Below, in pieces: positions 17,157 to 25,007 of a DNA stretch of 48,702 bases. Position 1 is the first letter of the stretch. Each line of letters opens with the position of its first letter. The position numbers were made by a program, and so were the translations under genes. The notes under the pieces are model-generated. The model did not search any database. It was given only the letters and a program-made list of their open reading frames with translations, and was not told where the DNA came from. Source of the DNA: an uncultured Cryomorphaceae bacterium (GTDB lineage: Bacteria > Bacteroidota > Bacteroidia > Flavobacteriales > Schleiferiaceae); assembly GCA_913049845.1 (NCBI GenBank), contig CAJWZE010000007.1, positions 1 to 48,702 on the forward strand, in the 5' to 3' direction.

Positions 17157-19558
17157 GATCTACGTATTCTAGTAACCATCGCAATCACTGTACCCATGGC
17201 CATTAAGATAGAACCTAGCCACAACATATTTATCCAAGGGAATACTTCCGCCTTGACCAAAATGAATGGCTCCTCGGCTTCGATGTGCTCGCTGGCAGTA
17301 ATAACGGGTTTGTTTGTTTCGTAATTGATGCGATTGAACCTGAATTTCAAACCTAAGGATTCGATTTCAGCATCCACATGTTTTGCCTCATCTCCTTGAA
17401 CAGCATAGATAGGCATTACCTTGAATACACTGTCCTCCATAGTAGTGACCTTAAGTCCTGCACCAAGAACGGCATAATCAAACCCGCTCTCGCTTCTTCC
17501 TGGTGCTTCTACGACCATAGTATCAAGCTGAACCTGGTATTTGCCGTACAAGAAGTGACTCTCACCTTGACTAAGTTCTAGGTCAAATTCATTTTTCCAT
17601 TCTTCCTCGCCTTTTTCTTCGATAGTCCGAAGGTCTGCATAGGTTACGTGGGTATAAATATCTCTTCCAATGAAGTGTTTTGTAGAGGGTTCTGCAACGT
17701 TTCCCATAAGCTCATTCAATTGAATGCGGGGTTTTAAATCAAAGGCTGAGACTAATTTCTCATCTTTTTCTTCAAAGAACTCTAGAATGTAATTCAGGTA
17801 ATATCCTTCTTCCTCCTGACCTGTCCAGCTCACCCAATATTCGCCCATTTGTACAGTATCGCCCCGGTGAATAAGTAAGTTTTCATTAGCTGGAAACTCT
17901 TCGTGGATGAAGGTTTTGTTCTGAGAAATGACGTCCTTGTTGGCATTAGAAACAAGCGCACCAGCGATAATTAAACCAAAGCCAACGTGGGCTACAGTTG
18001 AGCCGGAGACATTCCAATTGCCTTTTGCCCATCTTGTGAGAAATTCTAAATTCCCGATGATTGCGTAGTATGAAGACCAAAGAAGTAAAATGTACATAGG
18101 GTTCCACATATTCAAGGCCCAAGCACTTAAACTGGTTAGTACTGTCGTTAGTACAAGAGTCAAGATTTGGCGTTTGAAGAAGATCACAGCCGATGTACGG
18201 TGATAGGAAAGGAATTGGCCTACACCAATCAATATTACAATAATGATTGCGAAGGGTACCTGTATGGCATTATAATGTTCGATAGGGTCGCTCAGAACTT
18301 TGTCTTGGTCATATAGATTGATGAATCCTTCAGGCCCAAAGAGTTTATTAAACACCGGGTAAGAGGTGCTTAGGGTGATTTGTAGTCCGCTGATCAATAA
18401 TGTTAATGCTCCAATGAACATCCAGAACTCGCGGCTGTCCATACGGTCTTCTTTCTCCTTCTTCGGCAATTTTTTGTAGCGGTATAAGAGCAATGCGATC
18501 GAGCCAATTGTAAAGAATAATAGATAGATTAGTAATTGACCACTTAATCCCAGATCCACAAAAGCATGCACTGAGCTGTCTCCAAGTACTCCAGATCTCG
18601 TTAGAAAGGTAGAGTAGAGTACCAATAAGAAGGTGAGGATGAGCATAAATAGCGCCGAAGTAATGACACCACCTTTATTTCTTTGGACCAGCAGTAAGTG
18701 TGCGCCGGCAGCCATTGTAAGCCAAGGCACTAGTGAGGTGTTTTCGACAGGGTCCCACGCCCAGAAACCTCCAAAGCTCAAAGCTTCATAAGCCCAGGCA
18801 CCGCCCATAAGAATTCCAACCCCAAGAACACCTACTGAGAAGAAACTCCAGATCAGTGCGTTGTTAATCCATGATTTGTAATCCTGTCTTAAAAGTCCTG
18901 CAATGGCATAGCTGAAAGGAACCAATGTAGATGCAAAGCCTAGGAATAAAGTAGGTGGGTGAATAGTCATCCAATAATTCTGTAGCAACGGATTTAATCC
19001 TGACCCATCAGCGAAGTTAGGAAAACGCGTAAGGTAATCACTAAACTGTGTCCACGGCAGACCAATATTGTCCTGAAGTTCACGAACCAATATGAAGGGA
19101 CTGTAACCAATGTGCGTATCACCTACAAAAACTCCGAGAATCATACTTACTAAGAATGCTTGTACAGCGGCAAATACGCCCACTACAGGCCCTTCGAAAC
19201 TTTTTGTGGAATACGTGAGTATGTAACCTAAAACTGCATTCCAAAACATCCACAATAGGAAGGAACCTTCTTGCCCCTCCCAAAATGCTGAGAATAGGTA
19301 GCGCGCAGGAAGATCTAGGGAGGTGTGTTTCCAAACATAGTCAAACTCGAAATAATGATTGGCCATTATGAAAAACAATGTGCCAATAAGTCCGAACAAT
19401 GAAATGGCATGCATCCTAAACGCGATACGTCCTAATTTTTTCCAGTCGTCGCCTCTGAGATAATACGCAACGGTAGAAAGTATCGCCATTGTGAAGGCTA
19501 AAGCAGTGAGCCCTCTGCCGAGGTTAGCGGCCCATAGATGTTCGCCTACATATTCCAT
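17153..19558 (-). CDS. ccmF: Cytochrome c maturation protein CcmF-like (haem lyase)
   Basis: 801 residues, a multi-spanning inner-membrane protein of the CcsA/CcmF superfamily. The WWD-type haem motif FGGFWAWDPVENTSLVPWL is near residue 262, with TIHPPTLFLGF near 198 and an EGSFLLWMFWN segment near 95. The C-terminal soluble region (about 560-770) is followed by a last membrane span. CcmF passes haem from CcmE to apocytochrome c. No CcmH or CcmG is encoded next to it, so this would be a minimal system with partners elsewhere. It lies 6 bases after ccmE. Confidence 0.9.
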   Translation of the reverse strand: MEYVGEHLWAANLGRGLTALAFTMAILSTVAYYLRGDDWKKLGRIAFRMHAISLFGLIGTLFFIMANHYFEFDYVWKHTSLDLPARYLFSAFWEGQEGSFLLWMFWNAVLGYILTYSTKSFEGPVVGVFAAVQAFLVSMILGVFVGDTHIGYSPFILVRELQDNIGLPWTQFSDYLTRFPNFADGSGLNPLLQNYWMTIHPPTLFLGFASTLVPFSYAIAGLLRQDYKSWINNALIWSFFSVGVLGVGILMGGAWAYEALSFGGFWAWDPVENTSLVPWLTMAAGAHLLLVQRNKGGVITSALFMLILTFLLVLYSTFLTRSGVLGDSSVHAFVDLGLSGQLLIYLLFFTIGSIALLLYRYKKLPKKEKEDRMDSREFWMFIGALTLLISGLQITLSTSYPVFNKLFGPEGFINLYDQDKVLSDPIEHYNAIQVPFAIIIVILIGVGQFLSYHRTSAVIFFKRQILTLVLTTVLTSLSAWALNMWNPMYILLLWSSYYAIIGNLEFLTRWAKGNWNVSGSTVAHVGFGLIIAGALVSNANKDVISQNKTFIHEEFPANENLLIHRGDTVQMGEYWVSWTGQEEEGYYLNYILEFFEEKDEKLVSAFDLKPRIQLNELMGNVAEPSTKHFIGRDIYTHVTYADLRTIEEKGEEEWKNEFDLELSQGESHFLYGKYQVQLDTMVVEAPGRSESGFDYAVLGAGLKVTTMEDSVFKVMPIYAVQGDEAKHVDAEIESLGLKFRFNRINYETNKPVITASEHIEAEEPFILVKAEVFPWINMLWLGSILMAMGTVIAMVTRIRRS

Positions 19559-19564
19559 AAGTAG

Positions 19565-19960
19565 TTATTTGTAAATCTTGTCAGAATCTACCTCGTTCTG
19601 TTCGTTGTATTTCGATGGACACTTCATTAAGATATCTGTAGCGATAAAGGCACTATCGGTGGCATATCCTGTCATGGTGATTTCTTCTGAACGCTCGAAA
19701 TCCTGTGGCTTAGGTTGGTTATAGATTACTCGGCTAGAGTTCCCATTTTTATCTTTTGCAGTAAACGCAAATTGAACAGTTTGAGGATTGAAGTCCATAC
19801 TTTCTTCAAGGTCTAGATACCCGATAACGGTGGTTTTTCCACCATTTAATGTTAAGGCATCGCTGAAATTGCTGTACGTAGAGCTGTTTCCTAAGCGCAC
19901 AATTGTGTATCCTATTAAAACGGCAATCGCTATGATTATGGCAATCTGACTATTTTTCAT
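19565..19960 (-). CDS. ccmE: Haem chaperone CcmE, CxxxY variant
   Basis: 131 residues with one N-terminal membrane anchor (about 5-22) and an OB-fold periplasmic domain. The usual haem-binding block HxxxY is replaced by CPSKY near residue 113 (ILMKCPSKYNEQ), the variant reported for archaeal and some bacterial CcmE proteins that lack CcmH. It carries haem from CcmC to CcmF. It overlaps ccmD by 11 bases and precedes ccmF by 6. Confidence 0.85.
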   Translation of the reverse strand: MKNSQIAIIIAIAVLIGYTIVRLGNSSTYSNFSDALTLNGGKTTVIGYLDLEESMDFNPQTVQFAFTAKDKNGNSSRVIYNQPKPQDFERSEEITMTGYATDSAFIATDILMKCPSKYNEQNEVDSDKIYK

Positions 19961-20138
19961 TTTCTAATGCACTGATTTTACGATCCATTCTGTACAAGAA
20001 ACCTGCTAGCCCCAGGAAAATGATGGTAATGACAGCTACGACAACATAAATCTTGCCTTCGGTATACATTACGTTATCTGTTTGCGCGAGCGCTTGAAAC
20101 GGTTCTAGGGCTGCAAATAGGTATGCTAAATTCTTCAT
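19950..20138 (-). CDS. ccmD: Small CcmD-like membrane protein
   Basis: 62 residues with a single central span (YVVVAVITIIFLGLAGFLY, about 31-49) followed by a short basic/acidic coiled tail (RMDRKISALENEK). A periplasmic N-terminal part precedes the span. The size, tail and place between ccmC and ccmE fit CcmD, which helps release holo-CcmE. Sequence identity in CcmD is always low, so position carries most of the weight. It overlaps ccmC by one base and ccmE by 11. Confidence 0.75.
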   Translation of the reverse strand: MKNLAYLFAALEPFQALAQTDNVMYTEGKIYVVVAVITIIFLGLAGFLYRMDRKISALENEK

Positions 20139-20785
20139 TATTGACTCAAATTCTTAATTCTGTAACGCAATGAGGCGATCCAAGTTCCCACTAGCACCCA
20201 TCCAATGACAGCCGGGTAAAAAATCATTCTAAGGTGATTGTCTAAATCGTAGGAGTTAAATCCAGGGTTTCCACCGTTGCCGGGATGCAAGCTGTCCGTC
20301 ATTCTTGGTAGGATTCCGATGAAAACAATCATCATAACAAATGCGAATATGTTGTAAACTGCACTGATGCGCGCTTTTTTACGAGGTTCTTCAATTCCAT
20401 TACGTAAGACGAAGTATGCGAGATAGATTAGGATAGTAATGGCACTTCCATTGAGTTTTGGGTCGTTTGTCCACCAAGCCCCCCAAGTGAATTTTGCCCA
20501 CATCATTCCTGTGAATAGTCCCAAAAATGCGAAGAGCATCCCTGTTTCTGCCAAGCTTTCACTTCTGCCGTCTTTGTTAAGATTTTCGTCTCTTAAATAA
20601 CCTACTGCATTACTGAAACTTCCCGCCATCATTCCAACCATAGCGAACCACATGCTTACGTGGTAAAATAAATTTCGAATACTTTCTTCGATGATTGGCA
20701 AATCTGGAACAGTCGTTAGTAATCCGTAAACCAAAGAATACAGAACTAACGCAACGCCAAGTCCTTTATAGATACGTCCGGTCAT
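20138..20785 (-). CDS. ccmC: Haem exporter protein CcmC
   Basis: 215 residues with six predicted spans. The haem-handling WWD motif appears as WAKFTWGAWWTNDPKL near residues 97-112, with flanking histidines in LFYHVSMW near 41 and in LHPGNGG near 168 (a periplasmic loop). CcmC loads haem on CcmE. It begins 9 bases after ccmB and overlaps ccmD by one base. Confidence 0.92.
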   Translation of the reverse strand: MTGRIYKGLGVALVLYSLVYGLLTTVPDLPIIEESIRNLFYHVSMWFAMVGMMAGSFSNAVGYLRDENLNKDGRSESLAETGMLFAFLGLFTGMMWAKFTWGAWWTNDPKLNGSAITILIYLAYFVLRNGIEEPRKKARISAVYNIFAFVMMIVFIGILPRMTDSLHPGNGGNPGFNSYDLDNHLRMIFYPAVIGWVLVGTWIASLRYRIKNLSQ

Positions 20786-20794
20786 GAGGTGTTT

Positions 20795-21448
20795 TTAATC
20801 CTGCCAAAGATAAGGAAAGAGGAGGTAGGCAAGAAGCCCAATTGCGATATCTAGTGCGAATAATGAGCCAACTAATTCATACACTTCTTCAAGGGGTGCA
20901 CCAACCATTGCCTGGATGTTGATTGCACTGACAATTTTGAGTACTGGAAGAGTAAGCGGAATGGATAAAATGCTGCTGAGTGTGACATTACCACCACTGC
21001 GCTCTGCAATCCCGTTGGCTAAGGTTAGTATTGCGCTAAAACCGATACAACCCAATGCCAAACCTAGAGCAAAAATACCTGGATTATAAACGGTATTGCC
21101 ATAGAACCAGGAAAATAAGGCCCAGGAAGCAACGGAGAGGATTAGCTGGTACAAGCTGTTATAAATAAGCTTGGCAATGATGGTTGCTTTTGGTCCTGCG
21201 ACGGTTTGATAATAGTAGAAGTAATCACCACTTTCAAATTCAAAACTTCTGCTTGCTTGACTAATGGCGCCAAAAAAAACCACGACCCACAACAACATAT
21301 TCCAAACTGAATCCGATGCATTTTGTCCACCTAGCATATAAACTAGGTAAGTAATCCCGGCCAGGTATAGCCCAAGAGAGAAAATTGCGTTGGAATTTCT
21401 CAGTTCTTGTTGCGCAAAACGTTGGATCAGTAAACCTATCTTCGCCAT
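20795..21448 (-). CDS. ccmB: Haem ABC exporter permease CcmB
   Basis: 217 residues from the ATG at 21448. A longer frame opens at 21484, but a -7-like TAACTTTG (21474-21467, reverse) lies within those extra codons, so the internal start is preferred. About six membrane spans are visible; the conserved piece is the FEFESGDYFYYYQT region near 65, which corresponds to the CcmB motif after the first loop. CcmB pairs with the ATPase CcmA in the haem-release transporter; ccmA is not in this window. It is the first gene of the ccm cluster. Confidence 0.85.
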   Translation of the reverse strand: MAKIGLLIQRFAQQELRNSNAIFSLGLYLAGITYLVYMLGGQNASDSVWNMLLWVVVFFGAISQASRSFEFESGDYFYYYQTVAGPKATIIAKLIYNSLYQLILSVASWALFSWFYGNTVYNPGIFALGLALGCIGFSAILTLANGIAERSGGNVTLSSILSIPLTLPVLKIVSAINIQAMVGAPLEEVYELVGSLFALDIAIGLLAYLLFPYLWQD

Positions 21449-21466
21449 CTTTAAAACGGATTGAAA

Positions 21467-21474
21467 CAAAGTTA
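21467..21474 (-). promoter_or_regulatory. Candidate -7 element (TAACTTTG) for the ccm cluster
   Basis: Reverse-strand TAACTTTG matches TAnnTTTG and is placed 19 bases ahead of the preferred ccmB ATG at 21448. A clear -33 TTG at the usual distance is not seen, so this stays tentative. Confidence 0.3.
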
Positions 21475-21530
21475 CAACAAACATTAGTGGTCTATTCTTG
21501 TTCTAACCTATAAATTAAAGACTGATAAAT

Positions 21531-22127
21531 ATGAAGTACCTCTTGTTTAGTGTCGCATTAATTGCATGTGCCAATCAACCTATGTCAAATTCTGAAACTG
21601 CTATGGCATTAGAAACGACAAATGAACCAATAGAAATGAAAAGCTTTTACGACCTGCGCGCTACAACTATCGATGGTGCTGACTTTTCTTTTAGCGCTTT
21701 AAAGGGTAAGCGTGTTTTAATAGTTAATCTGGCTTCTTATTGTGGGTATACCCCGCAATACGAAGAGTTGCAACAATTGCACGAACGTTTTGGCGGCGAA
21801 AACTTCGTAATTCTTGGATTCCCAGCCAATGACTTTGGATTCCAAGAACCTGGAAACGAAACTCAGATTAAGAGCTTTTGCTCCAAGAACTATGGTGTTT
21901 CGTTCCAGATGATGAGCAAGGTAAAAACTAATAAAAGCCGTGGTCACGAAGTGTATCAATGGCTCTGCAATAAAGTCCAAAACGGAGTAGGTGACGCCAA
22001 TGTGAGCTGGAATTTTAATAAGTTTTTGATTGATGAAAATGGCCGTTGGATTGCTCATTATGAAAGTCGTAAGGACCCTATGAGCGCAGAAATCACGAAC
22101 TTTGCAGCAGGTAAGAAACTGATATGA
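21531..22127 (+). CDS. Glutathione peroxidase-family lipoprotein
   Basis: 198 residues. The N-terminus (MKYLLFSVALIACANQ) carries a lipobox-like IAC, so it may be membrane-anchored in the envelope. The peroxidatic Cys is in NLASYCGYT near residue 68; Gln is kept in GFQEPG, and Trp-Asn in VSWNFNKFL. The usual Cys of FPCNQFG is Ala here (FPANDFG), while a Cys remains in KSFCSKNYG, the likely resolving Cys, which suggests thioredoxin-type reduction. Its stop overlaps the bshB1 start (ATGA), linking a thiol peroxidase to bacillithiol synthesis. Confidence 0.88.
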   Translation: MKYLLFSVALIACANQPMSNSETAMALETTNEPIEMKSFYDLRATTIDGADFSFSALKGKRVLIVNLASYCGYTPQYEELQQLHERFGGENFVILGFPANDFGFQEPGNETQIKSFCSKNYGVSFQMMSKVKTNKSRGHEVYQWLCNKVQNGVGDANVSWNFNKFLIDENGRWIAHYESRKDPMSAEITNFAAGKKLI

Positions 22128-22840
22128 AACTAAATATCCTTGCGTTCGGTGCACATCCCGATGATGTTGAGTTGGGTGCTGGAGGAATATTAGCGACGCA
22201 CGCAATGCGTGGTTTGACCACGGGAATTGTTGATTTGTCTCGAGGAGAAATGGGGACCAGAGGCACCCCTGAACTAAGAGATGAGGAAGCCAAAGAAGCA
22301 GCGGCTATATTGGGTTGTAGTGTGCGTTTAAATCTGGAAATGCCAGACAGTCAGATTGATTATTTCCACGAAAGTCAATTAGCGGTCGTGCGAGTTCTTC
22401 GTAAATATCAACCCGATGTCGTTTTGATGAATGCACCAACGGACAGGCATCCCGATCACGGCAGGGCCTCACGCTTAGTAGAAGATGCATGCTTTCTCTC
22501 AGGTTTACATAAAATAAAGGTAAAGGATGGTGATTTATTGTTGCCCCCTTGGCGACCGAAGACGATGTATAAATACCTCCAATTCTACAATTTGGAGCCA
22601 CAAGTTGTAGTGGATATAAGTGAAGGTTTCGAGCAGAAAATGGCATCGATCAAGGCACATAAAAGCCAATTTTTTGATTCAAATAGTACCGAACCTGAGA
22701 CCATAATTTCAAGTGAAAGTTTCTTTGAATCAGTAGTAGCACGTGCCCAGGATTGGGGAAGAATTATAGGGACTTCGTATGCAGAACCTCTGATTTCTGT
22801 ACGACATATCGGGGTCAAAAATCTTGAAGAATTACAATAG
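22124..22840 (+). CDS. bshB1: Bacillithiol biosynthesis deacetylase BshB1
   Basis: 238 residues of a PIG-L/LmbE-type zinc deacetylase. The metal motif AHPDDVELGAGG is at 10-21; SRGEMGTRGTPELR near 40 and the DRHPDHGRAS block near 107 distinguish BshB1. It removes acetate from GlcNAc-malate, the second step in bacillithiol synthesis. The other bsh genes are not in this window. It overlaps the peroxidase gene by 4 bases. Confidence 0.93.
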   Translation: MKLNILAFGAHPDDVELGAGGILATHAMRGLTTGIVDLSRGEMGTRGTPELRDEEAKEAAAILGCSVRLNLEMPDSQIDYFHESQLAVVRVLRKYQPDVVLMNAPTDRHPDHGRASRLVEDACFLSGLHKIKVKDGDLLLPPWRPKTMYKYLQFYNLEPQVVVDISEGFEQKMASIKAHKSQFFDSNSTEPETIISSESFFESVVARAQDWGRIIGTSYAEPLISVRHIGVKNLEELQ

Positions 22841-22857
22841 TTTTTTCGTTAAATTTG
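22824..22857 (+). promoter_or_regulatory. Candidate Bacteroidota promoter for the small gene at 22884
   Basis: TTG at 22824-22826 and TAAATTTG at 22850-22857 are spaced by 23 bases; the -7 is a full match to TAnnTTTG. The transcript would start near 22864, about 20 bases before the ATG. Confidence 0.5.
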
Positions 22858-22883
22858 TAATCAATCTGTTTTAACTTTTCACA

Positions 22884-23102
22884 ATGAAACCCAAGGCTTT
22901 CGTAGAGCACCTTCGTGCCAATCAGAACAAAAATAAAACACTAAAATCATTATTTTCTTCACAATTTCTAGGTAAACTTTCTGAGCAAGAATTGACTGGT
23001 ATCAAAACGAGTATTGAAAAGGAAATTTCCAACCGTCAGCAAGCTGTTATTGATGAGAAAATTGAATTCCTTCAATCTTTAGGATATAAAGTGGAGAAAT
23101 AA
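22884..23102 (+). CDS. Small helical protein of unknown function
   Basis: 72 residues, basic and helical (KLSEQELTGIKTSIEKEISNR, then QQAVIDEKIEFLQSLGY). No signal peptide or membrane span. I do not recognise the family. It has its own promoter candidate with a consensus -7 element and a strong terminator 18 bases after the stop, so it appears to be a genuine independently transcribed gene rather than a chance frame. A regulatory or nucleoid-linked role is possible, but nothing shows it. Confidence 0.7.
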   Translation: MKPKAFVEHLRANQNKNKTLKSLFSSQFLGKLSEQELTGIKTSIEKEISNRQQAVIDEKIEFLQSLGYKVEK

Positions 23103-23120
23103 ACCTACGTATATATAAAG

Positions 23121-23156
23121 AAATCCCCTGCACCACCGGCGCAGGGGATTTCTTTT
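23121..23156. terminator. Strong bidirectional terminator
   Basis: A 12-pair perfect stem (GAAATCCCCTGC / GCAGGGGATTTC, loop at 23133-23141), ending with T-rich bases on both sides, separates the small gene at 22884 from the converging metalloprotease gene at 23180. Confidence 0.85.
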
Positions 23157-23179
23157 ATCTAATTGTAAATACTTCTTTA

Positions 23180-23857
23180 CTAATCGCGTAGCAAAGAGAG
23201 GTAGTATGCTAGCTGTGCCATAGAAGCTAAAGCGGCTACTAAATAAGTGCGGGCAGCCCAGCTTAAGGCGTCGTTTGCTTTATCTTGCTCTTGTGCTGTA
23301 ATCATACCTTTATTTGTGAGCCAGCCTAGTGCACGATTCGAAGCGTCGTACTCAACTGGTAAAGTCACGAGGGTAAACGCAGTGATTGCTATTTGTGCGG
23401 CAATCAATAACCAGATAGCTGTATTTATTCCAAAAATGCCAAGATAACCTACACCTACAAACATTGAAATAATTACAATATTCATGATTTTACCGCTGAA
23501 CTGGACCAATGGCACTAGCTGTGAACGCATCGTCAACCATTTGTAGCTCTGTGCGTGTTGTACGGCATGGCCCACTTCATGTGCCGCCACAGCTGCAGCT
23601 GCCACGCTTCGTCCAGAGTAAACTTCAGGACTAAGATTGACAGTTTTGTTTGCCGGATTGTAGTGGTCGGTTAATTTACCAGCAACGCTCTCAATACGAA
23701 CATCGTAGATTGAATGATCTTCAAGCATTTTCTGGGCGATTTCTGCACCAGACATACCATTGCTCAAGGCTTCTTTTGAGTACTTCTTAAATTTTGACTT
23801 CAATCGTTGCTGAACAATTAATCCAGCAAGGACAAAAAGGATGATGATTCCGAACAT
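23180..23857 (-). CDS. Membrane zinc metallopeptidase (YugP-like)
   Basis: 225 residues with an N-terminal membrane span (MFGIIILFVLAGLIV) and further spans at about 120-170 and the C-terminus. The zinc motif HEVGH lies in AAVAAHEVGHAVQHAQSY near 95. LTDHYNPANKTVNLSPEVYSG and a VTLPVEYDASNRAL segment are typical of the YugP/DUF family of neutral zinc peptidases. The substrate is unknown. It is divergent from surE with 90 bases between. Confidence 0.88.
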   Translation of the reverse strand: MFGIIILFVLAGLIVQQRLKSKFKKYSKEALSNGMSGAEIAQKMLEDHSIYDVRIESVAGKLTDHYNPANKTVNLSPEVYSGRSVAAAAVAAHEVGHAVQHAQSYKWLTMRSQLVPLVQFSGKIMNIVIISMFVGVGYLGIFGINTAIWLLIAAQIAITAFTLVTLPVEYDASNRALGWLTNKGMITAQEQDKANDALSWAARTYLVAALASMAQLAYYLSLLRD

Positions 23858-23921
23858 AAGGATGTTATAAAATTTTCGTTATAAAGATAGACCAAAACAC
23901 GTGCCACAGCTCGAATCCATG

Positions 23922-23929
23922 TAACTTTG
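23922..23929 (+). promoter_or_regulatory. Candidate -7 element (TAACTTTG) for surE
   Basis: TAACTTTG fits TAnnTTTG and lies 18 bases before the surE ATG at 23948. The -33 partner is unclear. Confidence 0.35.
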
Positions 23930-23947
23930 GCACAAAGCCGTTTACAA

Positions 23948-24721
23948 ATGACAAAAAAGCCTCTAATTCTCATTACCAATGATGACAGTATTTCCGCTCC
24001 TGGCATTAAAGTCTTGACAGAAATTGCTAATGACTTCGGCGAAGTTTGGGTGGTAGCACCTGATGGACCTATGAGTGGCAAGGGACATGCTATTTCTTTA
24101 GACGTAAGTTTACGAGTCACGGAGGTAAAAAGTGAGGGGCCTCAAAAAGAATTCAAGGTTAGTGGAACTCCTGCAGATTGTGTCAAGCTTGCCATCAATA
24201 AGGTGATGCCGCGTCGTCCTGATTTAATCCTTAGCGGTATTAATCATGGTTCTAATGCTTCCGTGAATGTTATCTACAGTGGAACGATGAGCGCTGCAGT
24301 GGAAGGTGCCTTGGAGCGCATTCCTGCTATAGGCTTTAGCTTATGTGAGTATAGTTGGGAGGCTAGCTTTGAAACTTCTAAGCCGGCTGTGCGCAAGATA
24401 ATCGAGCAAGTATTGGACCACGGTTTGGCTTCGGGTATATGTTTGAACGTAAACTTTCCAAGGAACGATAAGGCACCATACAAAGGCATTAGGGTATGTC
24501 GAATGGCCATAGGGAACTGGGAAGAAGAATTTGACGAGCGCATTGATCCATTTGGACGTCCTTACTATTGGCTTACTGGAAAGTTCGTGAATTACGACAA
24601 CGGAGATGATACAGATATTGCGGCATTGGATGAAGGATACATTACTGTTGTACCTATTACTGTCGATTTGACCGCTCATCGTGAGATGGCTGCCTTAAAC
24701 CAATGGAATTTTGAAGACTAG
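23948..24721 (+). CDS. surE: 5'-nucleotidase SurE
   Basis: 257 residues from the ATG at 23948; a TTG at 23927 sits in a promoter-like element and is rejected. The metal-binding NDD is at 11-13 in LILITNDDSISAPGI, followed by VVAPDGPMSGKGHAI and KVSGTPADCVKLAI, then SGINHGSNASVNVIYSGTM near 98. SurE removes phosphate from nucleoside 5'/3'-monophosphates in the cytoplasm. It begins a forward operon with the small membrane gene, lpxB and the SpoIID gene. Confidence 0.95.
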   Translation: MTKKPLILITNDDSISAPGIKVLTEIANDFGEVWVVAPDGPMSGKGHAISLDVSLRVTEVKSEGPQKEFKVSGTPADCVKLAINKVMPRRPDLILSGINHGSNASVNVIYSGTMSAAVEGALERIPAIGFSLCEYSWEASFETSKPAVRKIIEQVLDHGLASGICLNVNFPRNDKAPYKGIRVCRMAIGNWEEEFDERIDPFGRPYYWLTGKFVNYDNGDDTDIAALDEGYITVVPITVDLTAHREMAALNQWNFED

Positions 24722-25007
24722 TAGAATTATCGATTATCTCGTCGGCTTTGTTGTAGGCATAGGTGCCCCTATTTTTAGCATCGCCATCGCATTGGATAAT
24801 TACCCGATGCTCGCTGATGTTGGTGATTTTGGGAATCCAGCATGGCGATTAGTGGTTATGCGCGCTATTACCTTTGGTGTCATTATCAACGCAATTCTGT
24901 TTTTTACGGCGATTAATTTTCAAAAAGATCGCGTTGCTCGCGGCGTCCTTTTGAGTTGTTTACCGAGTATAGCGGCTATCATTTTGTTCCAATTCATCCT
25001 TAGTTAA
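24711..25007 (+). CDS. Small membrane protein between surE and lpxB
   Basis: 98 residues with three hydrophobic segments (DYLVGFVVGIGAPIFSIAIAL, AITFGVIINAILFFTAI, LLSCLPSIAAIILFQFIL). The start is a TTG that overlaps the surE stop by 11 bases; no in-frame ATG occurs before Met33, so TTG is accepted. Its stop overlaps the lpxB ATG by one base. I do not recognise the family. Linkage to lpxB suggests an envelope role, but that is only context. Confidence 0.65.
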   Translation: MKTSRIIDYLVGFVVGIGAPIFSIAIALDNYPMLADVGDFGNPAWRLVVMRAITFGVIINAILFFTAINFQKDRVARGVLLSCLPSIAAIILFQFILS

